Shown: positions 19,901 to 30,054, counted from the stretch's first letter. The stretch is 64,000 nt of DNA from Mycobacterium colombiense (GCF_003284935.1 NZ_QMEV01000005.1:1-64000), one strand, 5' to 3'. The notes: generated by a model not told the origin, from the sequence alone. Numbers and translations: made by a program.

Positions 19901-20323
19901 GTGAACAGACAACGTCCCGCCCCGCCCCGATCCCGGCGCTTGCGCCCGGGGCCAGCGGCCGTCGCGGGGGTCGCGCTGTTTCTCGCGGGTTGCGGCGGGT
20001 CGAGCCACACCACGACGACCGTGATGTCGACGCTGCCCGCTGAAACCAAGACGGTGACCAAGACCGTCGCCCCGCCACCCCCGCCGGGGCCCAAGACCTC
20101 CATGGAGACTAACGGCACCTACATCGTCAACCAGGACATCGCGGCGGGCACCTATCGCACCGATGGCGCCAAGTCCGGATGCTATTGGGCGAGGCTGCGC
20201 AGCTTCGACACCAACGACATCATCGACAACAACGTCGGCGACGGCCCTCAGGTGGTCCGGATCTTGCCGACCGATACCGCGTTCATGACCCGAAGTTGCG
20301 GGAGCTGGCACAAGATCGACTGA
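19901..20323 (+). CDS. Putative lipoprotein, 140 aa
   Basis: Exported lipoprotein: a strongly basic n-region, a hydrophobic core and the lipobox LAGC at about residues 28-31 (VALFLAGCGG). A Thr-rich linker (TTTTV, TKTVTKTV) leads to a C-terminal domain, GTYIVNQDIAAGTYRTDG ... CYWARL ... RSCGSW, of a type common in actinobacterial surface proteins, with two cysteines likely to pair. GTG start at 19901. No enzymatic role can be assigned. Convergent with ldtB. Confidence 0.8.
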   Translation: MNRQRPAPPRSRRLRPGPAAVAGVALFLAGCGGSSHTTTTVMSTLPAETKTVTKTVAPPPPPGPKTSMETNGTYIVNQDIAAGTYRTDGAKSGCYWARLRSFDTNDIIDNNVGDGPQVVRILPTDTAFMTRSCGSWHKID

Positions 20324-20331
20324 TCTGCGCC

Positions 20332-21528
20332 TCAGGTGTTGGCGTTGCCCGCTTTCCACTGCGGCCACGGAATGTTCCAGTCGCCCAGCCCCTCGATTCC
20401 GGGCAGCGTCGGCCCGACGGTGTGCACCACCTCGACGATGTCACCGCTCTTGCTGTGGTCGTAGAACCATTCGGCGTTGCTGGGGCTCACGTTGAGGCAG
20501 CCGTGGCTGGTGTTGGTGTGGCCCTGAGCGCCCACCGACCACGGCGCGGAATGGACGAAGACGCCGCTGTAGGACATCTGGGTGGCCCAGTCGACCTCGG
20601 TGCGGTATCCGTTGGGCGAGTTGACCGGAACCCCGTAGGTCGAGGAATCCATGATGATGTGCTTGAACCGGGCGCCAATGATGTAGACGCCGTTGGCCGT
20701 TGGGGTGCTGTCCTTGCCCATCGACGTCGGCATGGTCTTGACCACATCGCCGTTGACCCGCACGGTCACCGTCTTGGTGGTGTCGTCGGCCGTCGAGATC
20801 ACCTCGTCACCGATGGTGAAGTGCGTCTTGACGTTGTCCTCGCCGAACATCCCGTCGCCCAGATCCACCCCGTAGGTGTTGACCGCCACGTCGATGGTGG
20901 TCCCCGACTTCCAGAAACGCTCTGGGCGCCAACGCACTTCGCGGTTGTTCAGCCAATAGAACGCACCCTCCACCGGAGGGTTGGTGGTGATGTTGATGGC
21001 CTTCTGGGCCGCCGCCCGGTTGGCGATGTTCTCGTCGAAGCGGATCGCCACCGGCTCGCCGATGCCCACCACCTCGCCGTCGGCCGGGCTGACGTAGGGC
21101 ATGGTCAGGTGGGCGGGTGAACTGGTCTCGAACGTCATCTGCTTGCTGGCCGCGCCGCCCAAGCCGGTCGCCTTCACGTTCAGCGTGTAGCGCCGGTTGT
21201 AGCCGAGCTGCTCGGTGGTCGACCAGCGCAGGCCGTCGGGACTGAGCTGCCCACTGATCGACCGGCCGTTCTCGTTGACCATACTGACCGAGGCGAGCAC
21301 GCCGTCGGCGACGCTCACCGTGACGGGCGCATCCACGGTCACACCGACGGCGCCGTCGGTCACCGAGGCGGTCAGCTTGGGGACCAGCAGATCGGCCATC
21401 GGGGTGCCCTTGTCGAAGATGACCTTCGCCGGTGCCGCAGCGTGGTTGCCATTGCAGGCGGCGGCGAACACAGCAATCGGAACGATGGCAGCCACCAGCC
21501 ATGATCGTCGTCTCCGCAAATGCGCCAT
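20332..21528 (-). CDS. ldtB: L,D-transpeptidase lipoprotein (LdtMt2 type)
   Basis: 398-residue lipoprotein making 3-3 cross-links in peptidoglycan, orthologous to M. tuberculosis Rv2518c (LppS/LdtMt2). Signal peptide with lipobox AAAC (Cys25); two Ig-like domains over about residues 40-240; then the YkuD catalytic domain with His326 (HSAPWSVG) and Cys344 in SHGCLNV, 18 residues apart as in the family. A C-terminal Trp-rich extension ([11 protein letters not shown]) packs on the catalytic domain in known structures. This enzyme type is a target of carbapenems. ATG at 21528. Confidence 0.95.
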   Translation of the reverse strand: MAHLRRRRSWLVAAIVPIAVFAAACNGNHAAAPAKVIFDKGTPMADLLVPKLTASVTDGAVGVTVDAPVTVSVADGVLASVSMVNENGRSISGQLSPDGLRWSTTEQLGYNRRYTLNVKATGLGGAASKQMTFETSSPAHLTMPYVSPADGEVVGIGEPVAIRFDENIANRAAAQKAINITTNPPVEGAFYWLNNREVRWRPERFWKSGTTIDVAVNTYGVDLGDGMFGEDNVKTHFTIGDEVISTADDTTKTVTVRVNGDVVKTMPTSMGKDSTPTANGVYIIGARFKHIIMDSSTYGVPVNSPNGYRTEVDWATQMSYSGVFVHSAPWSVGAQGHTNTSHGCLNVSPSNAEWFYDHSKSGDIVEVVHTVGPTLPGIEGLGDWNIPWPQWKAGNANT

Positions 21529-21704
21529 CCAGTGACCTTCCAGTCAATTCTCTAGGTGGTCACCGCTGACCAGCGAGGTAGCTGCAGGAATTCTAATGGC
21601 ATCTGCCGACACTCCCATGCCACACGAGCCGGGGCGGCCGTTCGGTGTCATCACCGCAATGTATTCGTCATTCGCGCGAGGTCCGTGCCTCGCCGCGGGA
21701 CCGA

Positions 21705-22607
21705 TTACGCCGGCAATCCGTACTCTTCGTGCAGCTCCCCCTGGCCCCCGCCGCGGGCAGTGACGGCCTCCACCCGCGCGAGCTTGACGATGGCCGCGGT
21801 CATCACCAGCGCCGCCGCCACCAGGGCGATCGCCCCTGCGCGGCCCGTGTTCAGCGTCTCGCCGAGGACGACGACGCCCAGCACCGCCGCCACCACGGGC
21901 TGTGACACCTGCAGCGTGGGCATGGACGCGGTCAGCGGCCCCGCCCGAAATGCGGCCTGGCTCCACACCACGCCCCCCAGCGCGACCAGGATGCAGGCGT
22001 AGAGCTCTGGAGCGCGGGTCACGGCGCCTAGCCCGTCGCCGAGCCGAGCGACGACCTCCTTGGTGAGCGCCGCAAAGGCGCCCCACAGCGCCCCCGACAC
22101 GAAGGCGAACAACACGGCGGCCACCGCGCCACCCCGGATGCGGCCGGCCACCACGCAGCCGACGAGCAGCGGCCCCAAGACGGCGGCCACCACGGCCCAG
22201 GTTCTCAGCGATGCGCCACTATGGCCGGCCTGTGGATTGCCGACGACCACGACGACGACCACCGCGGCCGTCAACAGCGCGGCCCACACCCATTCCCCAC
22301 CGGTCACGGTGCGGCGCGACAACCTGGCGTTGAGGGGCAGGGCGAACAGCACCGACGACATCAGCAACGCCTGGACGAGCAGCACCGATCCTTCGCCCAG
22401 GGCCGCGACCTGCAACGCGATGCTCGCCGCCAACAGCAGCGTGCCCCACCACCAGCGTTGGCTGCGAAGCAAATTGGCGAACAATTCGACGGAGCCCACC
22501 ACCCGGTCGGTGATGCGCTGCGCCGCGCGTTGCTGCAGCACGTCGCCCGTGGCAATGCACAGCGCGGAACTCAGCGCGAGCAGAGCGGCGATCAGTGTGT
22601 GCGACAT
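21705..22607 (-). CDS. DMT/EamA-like membrane transporter
   Basis: 300-residue membrane protein with about nine or ten hydrophobic helices, no signal peptide, beginning MSHTLIAALLALSSALCIATGDVLQQRAAQ. The GDVLQQRA start and the tandem repeat layout fit the drug/metabolite transporter superfamily (EamA-like). I chose ATG 22607 (GGAG upstream) over the longer open frame because the conserved helix begins there. Substrate unknown. Downstream of, and in the same direction as, the MmpL gene (77-bp gap), so possibly co-transcribed. Confidence 0.75.
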   Translation of the reverse strand: MSHTLIAALLALSSALCIATGDVLQQRAAQRITDRVVGSVELFANLLRSQRWWWGTLLLAASIALQVAALGEGSVLLVQALLMSSVLFALPLNARLSRRTVTGGEWVWAALLTAAVVVVVVVGNPQAGHSGASLRTWAVVAAVLGPLLVGCVVAGRIRGGAVAAVLFAFVSGALWGAFAALTKEVVARLGDGLGAVTRAPELYACILVALGGVVWSQAAFRAGPLTASMPTLQVSQPVVAAVLGVVVLGETLNTGRAGAIALVAAALVMTAAIVKLARVEAVTARGGGQGELHEEYGLPA

Positions 22608-22684
22608 GAAAATCTCCGTCGGTATCCGGTAGTGCGAGCTCCGGAGTGTTGGAAAACCCTTGCTCCACGACGCATATCGGAAGT

Positions 22685-25042
22685 TCAGCTGCGATGGGCG
22701 GTGGCCCTGTCGGCCCACCTTCTGGTCAATGATCGGCCCCCGTTCGGCGCGTCGCGGGCCCAGCGGCCACGCCCCACCGCGACTTCGCCCTCTTCACCGG
22801 TTGCGGACCGCTCGCGCAGCCACACCAACGGCCGTGGGGCCCACCACGTCCAACGGCCCAACAGATGAATGAAGGCCGGCACCAAGACCATTCGGACCAG
22901 GGTGGCGTCGACCAGGACGCCGAGGGTGAGGCCCAGGCCCAGCATTCGCATGAACGACACGTGCGCGGGAATCAACGCGGCGAACGAAATCGACATCACC
23001 ACTGCGGCGGTCGTGACGACCCGCCCAATGCCGGCGATGCCCAGCGCCGTGCTCTCGTCGGTGGCGGCGCGCGCCTCGAGCGCGGTCGGCGGCGTCTCCC
23101 GGTCGGCCTGCGAGGCCAGCCAATACTCGTGGATGCGCGAGACCAGGAATACCTCGTAATCCATGGCCAGCCCAAAGGCGATGCAGAACAACAGCACCGG
23201 GATGTTGGCGTTCAACGTGCCGTTCGGTGTGGTGCCCAGGGCGCCCAGATGGCCGTCTTGAAAGATCCACACCATCGCGCCGAATGCCGCCGTCAGCGAC
23301 AGCACGTTGCACACCAGCGCCTGCAGCGGCAGCACCGCGCTGCCAGTCAGCAAGAAGAGCAGCGCGAACGTGATGACGGCGATCAGACCGAATACGATCG
23401 GCAGCCGCTTCGTGATGGCGTCGACACTGTCGCGGTTGATCTGCGCCAGACCGGTCAACAGCACCGAGCGCCCCGAGGGTCCAGCGACCTGATGCAATCG
23501 GTCGAGCTGGGTATTTGAGGCGCTCGAATAGAGCGGGGCAGTGCTCGACACCGTCAAAAACGCGGCGCCGTTGGCCATGTCGGTGGCCGCGGCGGGCGGG
23601 CCCACCCGCTTTCCGCCCACGAACGTGCCGGTCGGCGCGCTCACCGCGGAGACATCGGCCACCCGGGACAGCTCGGCGGCGTAATGCTGCAGGTCGGCGG
23701 GGCTGAGGCCGCGGGCGTCGGGGACGACGACCGATACCCCGGTGCCCAGCCCGTTAGCGAAATCGTTGTCCAACATGTCGGCCACCTGACGCGCCGACGC
23801 CCCTCTGGGCAGCACCCGCTCGTCGGGGAAGCCCCATTTCACCCCCAGGAACGGCGCACCGAGCAACAGCAGCAACACCACGACACTCAGACCGACCGAC
23901 ATGGCGTGGCGCAACACGTAGCGCGTCGACCGGTACCAGAACTGTGTCTCGAGGGGCTGGTGCGCGTGATCGCGGAACGGCCGCTGCCCGTGCAGCACGC
24001 GATGCATCACCCGACGGGCGTTCAATGAGTCCAACCGCGGCCCCAGCAGCACGATCGCGGCCGGCGTCACCACGACGGCGGCGAGGGCCACGATGATCGC
24101 GGTGACCACGATCGTGTAGGCCGACGACTTGAGGAAATACATCGGGAACAGGGCCATCACCGCCATCGACAGCCCGACGGTTGTGGCCGAGAACAGCACG
24201 GTCCGGCCGGCGGTGGCCATGGTCCGAAACAACGCCTGGTCCCGATCGTCGGTTCGGGCCAGCTCCTCGCGATAGCGGGTGATGATCAGCAGGTTGTAGT
24301 CGATCGCCAGGGCCAGGCCCATCGCGATGCTCAGGTCCAGCGCATACGTCGACACGTCGGTGACGTAGGTGATCAGCCGCAGCACCGACATGGTGCCGAC
24401 GATGGCCAACGCGCCCAACACGATTGGCAGCGTCGCTGCCACCACACCGCCAAGCACCCACGCCAGCACCGCGAAGCTCAACGGAATCGCGATCGACTCC
24501 ATCAGCATCAGGTCGCGCTGGTTCTGCTGATTGATCTGCGCGTACGCCACAGCCATCCCACCGGCGCGAACGGTGACGCCATCCCGGTCGTGGACCACCT
24601 CACGCATGAGCGTGCTGGCGTACTCCTGGGCCTTGTTCTCCCCGCCTCGCAGGTCGGCCACGATCATCCCGGACTTGTCGTCCTTGCTGACCAGCTGCGC
24701 CGCGGTCTGGGGGGGCGAGGTCCACGCCGAAGAAACGTCGATGACCCACGGCGATCGTTTCAGGTGGTCGACGATGTCGGTGGCCACCTGGCGCGCCTTG
24801 TCGCTGCGGGCACCCGCGGGCGCGGTCAGCGCGATGAGCATCTTCTGGTCGGTTTGACCGAACTTGTCCCTGAGCAGTTCGGTCGCCCGCGCCGATTCCG
24901 AGGTCGGGTCCTGGAAGCCGCCGGCCGACAGCCTGTTGACCACCGGAATCCCGAAGATCCCGCAGAGCACCAGGACGAAAACGGCGGCCGCGATGATGCG
25001 TCTGGGCGCCGCGATGGCAATTCGAGCAATTCCTCGCAGCAC
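22685..25042 (-). CDS. MmpL-family RND transporter
   Basis: 785-residue RND-type lipid transporter with two repeats, each a helix, an extracytoplasmic loop and five or six helices. The proton-relay regions in TM4 and TM10 are visible (ALAIDYNLLIITRYREE and GLAMDYEVFLVSRIHEYW, each with the Asp-Tyr pair). It is shorter than the large mycolate exporters and lacks a long C-terminal tail, so it belongs with the smaller MmpL proteins (such as MmpL11/13-like). GTG start at 25042 with AAAGGA upstream. No mmpS gene is adjacent. Divergent from the Eis-like gene. Confidence 0.85.
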   Translation of the reverse strand: MLRGIARIAIAAPRRIIAAAVFVLVLCGIFGIPVVNRLSAGGFQDPTSESARATELLRDKFGQTDQKMLIALTAPAGARSDKARQVATDIVDHLKRSPWVIDVSSAWTSPPQTAAQLVSKDDKSGMIVADLRGGENKAQEYASTLMREVVHDRDGVTVRAGGMAVAYAQINQQNQRDLMLMESIAIPLSFAVLAWVLGGVVAATLPIVLGALAIVGTMSVLRLITYVTDVSTYALDLSIAMGLALAIDYNLLIITRYREELARTDDRDQALFRTMATAGRTVLFSATTVGLSMAVMALFPMYFLKSSAYTIVVTAIIVALAAVVVTPAAIVLLGPRLDSLNARRVMHRVLHGQRPFRDHAHQPLETQFWYRSTRYVLRHAMSVGLSVVVLLLLLGAPFLGVKWGFPDERVLPRGASARQVADMLDNDFANGLGTGVSVVVPDARGLSPADLQHYAAELSRVADVSAVSAPTGTFVGGKRVGPPAAATDMANGAAFLTVSSTAPLYSSASNTQLDRLHQVAGPSGRSVLLTGLAQINRDSVDAITKRLPIVFGLIAVITFALLFLLTGSAVLPLQALVCNVLSLTAAFGAMVWIFQDGHLGALGTTPNGTLNANIPVLLFCIAFGLAMDYEVFLVSRIHEYWLASQADRETPPTALEARAATDESTALGIAGIGRVVTTAAVVMSISFAALIPAHVSFMRMLGLGLTLGVLVDATLVRMVLVPAFIHLLGRWTWWAPRPLVWLRERSATGEEGEVAVGRGRWARDAPNGGRSLTRRWADRATAHRS

Positions 25043-25387
25043 TGGCGTCCTTTCTTTTCCGGCGCCTCCGGCCTAGCTCTATACCCATACAGGGCCCGTT
25101 TGACGCCCTTCCGGCCGTCATTTCCACCGATGCGTCGGAGACGCACGCGTGCCTTATGCAACAGTAAGACGGCCGCGTTGGCGCAAATGATTCCGTCACA
25201 CCGGTGATCTGCCTTACACCCCTGCCCCTACTATGACGGCTTGTCGGCGGCGTCACCATCGTCGTTGCGACGTTTCACCACCCCAGACTCGGGTACCGAA
25301 GAAGGGCGGCATTCCAGTAAACGAGCTTTGTTGGATTCGGCGTGCAAATCGCGAATTCAGCTGGGCCAGTAACGAATTGGATGAGCG
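25043..25387. other. Divergent intergenic region between mmpL and the Eis-like gene
   Basis: 345 bases with no convincing gene; open frames here are extensions of shadows. It must hold both divergent promoters. I see no long palindrome and no confident sigma-factor boxes. Confidence 0.4.
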
Positions 25388-26626
25388 ATGAATACAACAA
25401 AGAACGCCATCAGGGTCAAGCATCCGACCGAGAAGGACTGGCAGGCCGTCTACGAGAACCAGGCGCGCGCATATGGGATTGCCGTGGACCCGCATGACGT
25501 CGCAGCCTGGACGCGGCGGGTCAACCTGCAAGACATCCTGATCGCCGAAGACATGTCCGATCCGGAAAATCCGCACCTGGTCGGAACTTCCCTTTACTAC
25601 CCACTGCGGCTCACCGTGCCAGGGGGCGCCAGTCTCGACGCCGCCTGGCTGTCGATGATCGCAGTCGCGGCGACGCATCAGGGACAAGGAATCTGGCAAC
25701 AGCTCAGCATCCAGGGCTTCGCAATACTGCAGGAGCGTGGTTATCCCATTCTTTGCGGCGTTCCCACCCAGCCAACGGTTTACGAAATCCTTGGAGCCGG
25801 AGTGGCCAGCTATGCCAGGACCTACGACATCGAGCCGCGTTTCACCCAGCTGCGCACCAAACCCGACCGAAATCGGGCTCGTGAGGTCGACGCATCCCAG
25901 GCGGCACGCCTGCTGCCCCCGCTCTACGAGCGGTGGCGCGCCATCACTCCGGGTGCGCTGAGCCGAGATGATGCGTGGTGGGACGACATCCTGGAAGACA
26001 GGATCACCCAGCGGGACAACGGATCGACGCTCAATTTCATCGTTCATCCGGACGGTTTTGCGACCTACCGCGTCGAGGGAGCGTCGCCGCACGCCTATCG
26101 GCGGCCATTCGGCAGCGTGATCGTCCAAGATTTCTGCGCGGTCACGAATGAAGCCCACGACGAACTGCTGGCGACTCTGGTGGGCTCCAAAACGTTTGAC
26201 AACATCGTGATGGAGGTCCCCGTCGATGACCCGCTCCCACTCAAACTCAAAGACCAGCTCGCCGCGAAAACGGTAGGCATGAGCGATTTCCTGTGGCTGC
26301 GAATCATGAACGTGCCCGTCGCACTCGGCGCCCGCGGCTATTCGGCCGACGCCGACGTCGTCCTGGACATCACGGACCCGCTCACGGTCGCCGGTGGACA
26401 CTTCCGGCTGCAGACACGCGATGGTGTCGGCGAGTGCACCCCGCACGACGGGCCCGCGGACGTCCAGATCAGCCTCGGTGATCTTGGGACCATCTTCATG
26501 GGGGCGCACCGCCCATCGGAACTTCACCGGGCGAACCGCATCACCGAGCTGAAGCCGGGCACGCTGCGCACGCTGGACGCCATGTTCGCCGCCGACCGGG
26601 TGCCTTACTGCGGCACGCTCTTCTGA
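25388..26626 (+). CDS. Eis-like GNAT N-acetyltransferase
   Basis: 412-residue protein with the layout of Eis (enhanced intracellular survival) acetyltransferases: an N-terminal GNAT domain (acetyl-CoA region VAATHQGQGIWQQL, residues about 96-110), a second GNAT-like domain, and a C-terminal sterol-carrier-like domain (DVVLDITDPLTVAGG). It ends in Phe (CGTLF), matching the family, where the C-terminal carboxylate takes part in catalysis; Tyr in TVYEILG likely corresponds to the family's catalytic Tyr. Eis enzymes acetylate amines, including aminoglycosides; the substrate here is unknown. It is a paralogue-type locus, not in the canonical eis position. Confidence 0.82.
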   Translation: MNTTKNAIRVKHPTEKDWQAVYENQARAYGIAVDPHDVAAWTRRVNLQDILIAEDMSDPENPHLVGTSLYYPLRLTVPGGASLDAAWLSMIAVAATHQGQGIWQQLSIQGFAILQERGYPILCGVPTQPTVYEILGAGVASYARTYDIEPRFTQLRTKPDRNRAREVDASQAARLLPPLYERWRAITPGALSRDDAWWDDILEDRITQRDNGSTLNFIVHPDGFATYRVEGASPHAYRRPFGSVIVQDFCAVTNEAHDELLATLVGSKTFDNIVMEVPVDDPLPLKLKDQLAAKTVGMSDFLWLRIMNVPVALGARGYSADADVVLDITDPLTVAGGHFRLQTRDGVGECTPHDGPADVQISLGDLGTIFMGAHRPSELHRANRITELKPGTLRTLDAMFAADRVPYCGTLF

Positions 26627-26892
26627 TAGCCGTGGGGCCACGATCAGGTTGCGGCGCAGACTGTTTCGGAGTCGTTGCGGGTGACGTGTCTCGCGCGGGC
26701 GGATCACCCGTGGCGGCGGCTCCGCCGCACCTCTGGCCCGCCCTCACGCGCCGCTGGTGCGCCCGCCGAGCTGGAGTGCTCCGACACAAGGGGTTCACTG
26801 GCGGCCGAGCGGCTATTCTGGGACGCGGTCGGGATTTCACGGGACGGCGGGACGCCTGTTATTGTCGCCTACGCGGTCTCGGCCGAGCACAA

Positions 26893-26968
<76 letters not shown>

Positions 26969-26971
26969 GCT

Positions 26972-26995
26972 CACCGAATAGTTCGTTATTTGGTG
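26972..26995 (+). terminator. Possible tRNA-Lys terminator hairpin
   Basis: CACCGAATA can pair with TATTTGGTG (9 bp, one G-T) around a 6-nt loop, starting 4 nt after the tRNA. There is no T-tract, so it is weaker than the tRNA-His terminator. Confidence 0.35.
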
Positions 26996-27107
26996 GCTTC
27001 CGCACTTCAGGGGGTTGACCCGATGGGTAGCGATCTCCGGGCAATCCCTTTCCCAGTAACCCTGCGGGTCCTAGCATCGCTGCGGTGGGATTTTTCAGAG
27101 GGCTCGT

Positions 27108-27374
27108 GTGAAAACTGAGCTGAAGTGGGTCGAGCCGTTCGAGGGCCACTTCCATGCCAACATCGACGACCGCAGCGAGTACCGGGTCCATCTGGTCTCG
27201 ACGGGCGGCTTCCGCGCCGAACGGGTCGATGACGGCTTCGTGCACCACGACCTGGGCCGGGCCGGCAGCGCCGCCGAGGCGCAGGCGATCTGTCAAGACC
27301 TGCACACCCGGGCCGTGCGGCGCGCAGCGTGGGAGGCCTACATGGCCGAGAACGACCCGCCCGGCTGGGAGTAG
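27108..27374 (+). CDS. Hypothetical protein, 88 aa
   Basis: Small soluble protein without a recognised family. GTG at 27108 with AGAGGG upstream. Sequence is protein-like with alternating polar/hydrophobic strands (KTELKWVEPFEGHFHANIDD, EYRVHLVSTGG) and an acidic helical C-terminus (WEAYMAENDPPGWE). It precedes the DUF3556 gene by 148 bp in the same direction and may be co-transcribed. Confidence 0.65.
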   Translation: MKTELKWVEPFEGHFHANIDDRSEYRVHLVSTGGFRAERVDDGFVHHDLGRAGSAAEAQAICQDLHTRAVRRAAWEAYMAENDPPGWE

Positions 27375-27522
27375 CCCCGACTACCCTCGCGCGGCGCCGC
27401 CCCGAATTTTGGCGTCGTATCCCGCCGCAACAGCCCCTCCGACAGGTAATTTCTTGCTGGCACCGGTTGGCGCCGACAGCGCCGACAGGCCCCTTGGGAC
27501 ATGCCGCGTCGAAGGAGCTGCA

Positions 27523-29262
27523 ATGGGGTTCATCCGGCCCAACCTGCCCGTCGTCGACATGGCCGAGTGGACCACCCGCTCACGCGCCGAACGGATCGTG
27601 CCGATGGCACGCCACATCGCCGAGCACGGCTTCGGCACCCCGCTGGTGATGCACGTGATGTACGGCGTGAAGATCGCGCTCTACATCCTCGGCGGCTGGC
27701 TCTTCGCGTGGTCGACCTCCGGCATCGGCGGCTTCACAGCGGTCGGCGCGTGGTGGCCGGAGCCGATCGTCTTCCAGAAGGCCGTGCTCTACACGATGCT
27801 GTTCGAGGTTGTGGGCCTCGGTTGCTGCTTCGGGCCGCTCGCCGGGCGCTACTTCCCCCCGATGGGGTCGATCCTGTACTGGCTGCGGCCCGGCACCATC
27901 CGGTTGCCGCCGTGGCCCGACCGGGTGCCGTTCACCAGGGGCAGCACCCGGACCCCGCTGGACGCGCTGCTCTACGGGATGCTGCTGTTGCTGCTGGTGA
28001 CCGCGCTGTTATCCGACGGCGGCGGGCCGATTCCCGGCCTGGGCACCACGATCGGTGTGCTGCCGCGGTGGCGGACCGTCGCGATCCTGGCGGTCCTGGC
28101 CGTGCTCAGCCTGCGCGACAAGGTGATCTTCCTGGCCGCGCGCAGCGAGGTGTATGCGCCGCTGGCGCTGGCGTTCCTGTTCGCCGGGGCCGACACAATC
28201 GTCGGCGCCAAAGTCGTGTTCATGGTGATCTGGCTGGGCGCGGCGACCTCCAAACTCAACCGGCACTTCCCATTCGTGATCTCGACCATGCTGGCGAACA
28301 ATCCGTTCATCCCCTCGGGGCCGCTCAAGCGGTCGATGTTCAAGCACCACCCCGACGACCTGCGGCCCAGCGCGCTGGCGGGCTTCATCGCGCACTTCTC
28401 GACCGCGGTCGAGGGTCTGGTACCGCTGGTGCTCCTGTTCTCACACGGCGGTTGGCCGACGGCCATCGCGGCGTTCGTCATGATCGTGTTCCACCTCAAC
28501 ATCCTGCTGGCCTTCCCGATGGGCGTGCCGCTGGAGTGGAACGTCTTCATGATCTTCGGGGTGCTGTGGCTGTTCGTCGCGCACGCGCGCCTGGGGCTGT
28601 CCGACATCGCCCACCCGCTGCCGATCGCGGTCCTGTTCGCGGTGATGGCCGGCACGGTCGTCGTCGGGAACCTCTACCCGCGCAAGGTCTCCTTCCTGCC
28701 CGGCATGCGCTACTACGCCGGCAACTGGGACACCACCCTGTGGTGCGTGCGGCCGTCGGCCGACGAGAAGTTCCGCGTCGGCTCGCGCGCTCTGGGCCCG
28801 ATGCAGCACCTGCAGCTCGAGCGGTTGTACGGCAGCAAAGAGGAGACCCTGATCCCGCTGCACCTGGCCCTGGCGTTCCGGGGCATGAACACCCACGGAC
28901 GCGCGCTGCTCACGCTGGCGCACCGGGCCATGGCCGACTACGACGAGGACGACTACAACCTGTGTGAGGGCGAAGTCCTGTGCTCAATGGTGCTGGGCTG
29001 GAACTTCGGCGACGGGCACATGCACAACGAGTGCCTGATCGAGGCACTGCAGCAACGGTGCGGGTTCGAGCCGGGCGAGGTGCGGGTGGTGATCCTCGAC
29101 GCTCAGCCCATCCACCAACAGCGGCAGGAATACCGGTTGGTCGACGCGGCGACGGGCGAGTTCGAACGCGGCTACTGCGACGTCGACGACATGGCCACCA
29201 ATCAGCCCTGGGCCGACGACATTCCGGTGTACGTCCAGTCCGGGCGCGTCACCGATTCCTGA
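27523..29262 (+). CDS. DUF3556 membrane protein
   Basis: 579-residue actinobacterial membrane protein of the DUF3556 type, recognisable from its opening MGFIRPNLPVVDMAEWTTRSRAERI. About ten hydrophobic segments lie between residues 45 and 390, followed by a cytosolic C-terminal part of about 180 residues (HLALAFRGMNTHGRALLTL, CEGEVLCSMVLGWNFGDGHMH). Possible cofactor or metal ligands (His/Glu) are present, but no enzymatic assignment is safe. ATG at 27523 with GAAGGAG upstream, chosen over a longer frame. The 3' end overlaps the convergent DUF3618 gene by 14 nt. Confidence 0.8.
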   Translation: MGFIRPNLPVVDMAEWTTRSRAERIVPMARHIAEHGFGTPLVMHVMYGVKIALYILGGWLFAWSTSGIGGFTAVGAWWPEPIVFQKAVLYTMLFEVVGLGCCFGPLAGRYFPPMGSILYWLRPGTIRLPPWPDRVPFTRGSTRTPLDALLYGMLLLLLVTALLSDGGGPIPGLGTTIGVLPRWRTVAILAVLAVLSLRDKVIFLAARSEVYAPLALAFLFAGADTIVGAKVVFMVIWLGAATSKLNRHFPFVISTMLANNPFIPSGPLKRSMFKHHPDDLRPSALAGFIAHFSTAVEGLVPLVLLFSHGGWPTAIAAFVMIVFHLNILLAFPMGVPLEWNVFMIFGVLWLFVAHARLGLSDIAHPLPIAVLFAVMAGTVVVGNLYPRKVSFLPGMRYYAGNWDTTLWCVRPSADEKFRVGSRALGPMQHLQLERLYGSKEETLIPLHLALAFRGMNTHGRALLTLAHRAMADYDEDDYNLCEGEVLCSMVLGWNFGDGHMHNECLIEALQQRCGFEPGEVRVVILDAQPIHQQRQEYRLVDAATGEFERGYCDVDDMATNQPWADDIPVYVQSGRVTDS

Positions 29263-29509
29263 CGCGCCGCACCGCCACTACCACGACGAGGGCCCCCACC
29301 CCCGCCAGCGACGCCAGCACCACGGGCTTCTGCACGAATCCGATCACCCGAACCTTCAGGTCGTCGGCGAGGCGCCGAGGATTCGCCCGCTCGGCAAGCG
29401 AGTCGACGGTGGCCGCCAGCTGGTCACGGGCGACGTCGATGTCCTGCTTGATGGCTTCGGGGTCCCGGTCCGCCACTGTGTCCTCCAAGTCGCCCGCTAT
29501 CCGGCTCAT
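29249..29509 (-). CDS. DUF3618 small membrane protein (Rv2520c-type)
   Basis: 86-residue protein: an acidic, charged helical part with the DUF3618 signature (DPEAIKQDIDVARDQLAATVDSLAERANP), then one C-terminal transmembrane helix (VLASLAGVGALVVVVAV) and a basic end. The orientation next to bcp matches M. tuberculosis Rv2520c. Role unknown. ATG at 29509. Confidence 0.85.
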   Translation of the reverse strand: MSRIAGDLEDTVADRDPEAIKQDIDVARDQLAATVDSLAERANPRRLADDLKVRVIGFVQKPVVLASLAGVGALVVVVAVRRVRNR

Positions 29510-29580
29510 GCACCTGCCCGAACTACCCTAGATCAGCTGGCGGTAACCCCGACGCTCCGGTGAACAGAAAGGGCCCCACC

Positions 29581-30054
29581 TTGACCGAGACCACGCGGCT
29601 TGCACCGGGCGACAAAGCGCCCTCCTTCAGCCTGCCCGACGCCGACGGCAACAAGGTCTCGCTGGCCGACTACAAGGGACGACGCGTCGTCGTGTACTTC
29701 TACCCGGCCGCCTCGACACCGGGATGTACCAAGCAGGCGTGCGACTTTCGCGACAGCCTGGCCGAGCTGAACGGGGCCGGCCTCGACGTCATCGGCATCT
29801 CCCCCGACAAGCCGGAGAAGCTGGCCAAGTTCCGCGACACCGAGAAGCTGACGTTCCCGCTGCTGTCCGATCCCGACCGCAAGGTCCTGACGGCGTATGG
29901 CGCCTACGGCGAGAAGCAGATGTACGGCAAGACGGTCACGGGCGTCATCCGCTCCACCTTCGTCGTCGACGAGAAGGGCAAGATCGCCGTCGCGCAGTAC
30001 AACGTGAAGGCCACCGGCCACGTCGCCAAGCTGCGCCGCGACCTGTCCGTCTAG
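29581..30054 (+). CDS. bcp: Thiol peroxidase / bacterioferritin comigratory protein (peroxiredoxin)
   Basis: 157-residue peroxiredoxin of the Bcp/PrxQ type reducing hydroperoxides. The peroxidatic Cys lies in STPGCTKQACDF with the resolving Cys five residues later (atypical 2-Cys). I chose TTG 29581 because it gives the length and N-terminus of M. tuberculosis Bcp (Rv2521) and has AAAGGG at 7 nt; GTG 29560 would add seven residues and lacks a clear ribosome binding site. The stop codon TAG shares its last base with a palindromic repeat that fills the gap to the convergent P450. Confidence 0.92.
   Translation: MTETTRLAPGDKAPSFSLPDADGNKVSLADYKGRRVVVYFYPAASTPGCTKQACDFRDSLAELNGAGLDVIGISPDKPEKLAKFRDTEKLTFPLLSDPDRKVLTAYGAYGEKQMYGKTVTGVIRSTFVVDEKGKIAVAQYNVKATGHVAKLRRDLSV

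Noticed and set aside
25253..26707. 484-codon frame antisense to the Eis-like gene
   Set aside because: The plus strand encodes a clear Eis-type protein; the antisense translation has no recognisable motif and extends into intergenic DNA.
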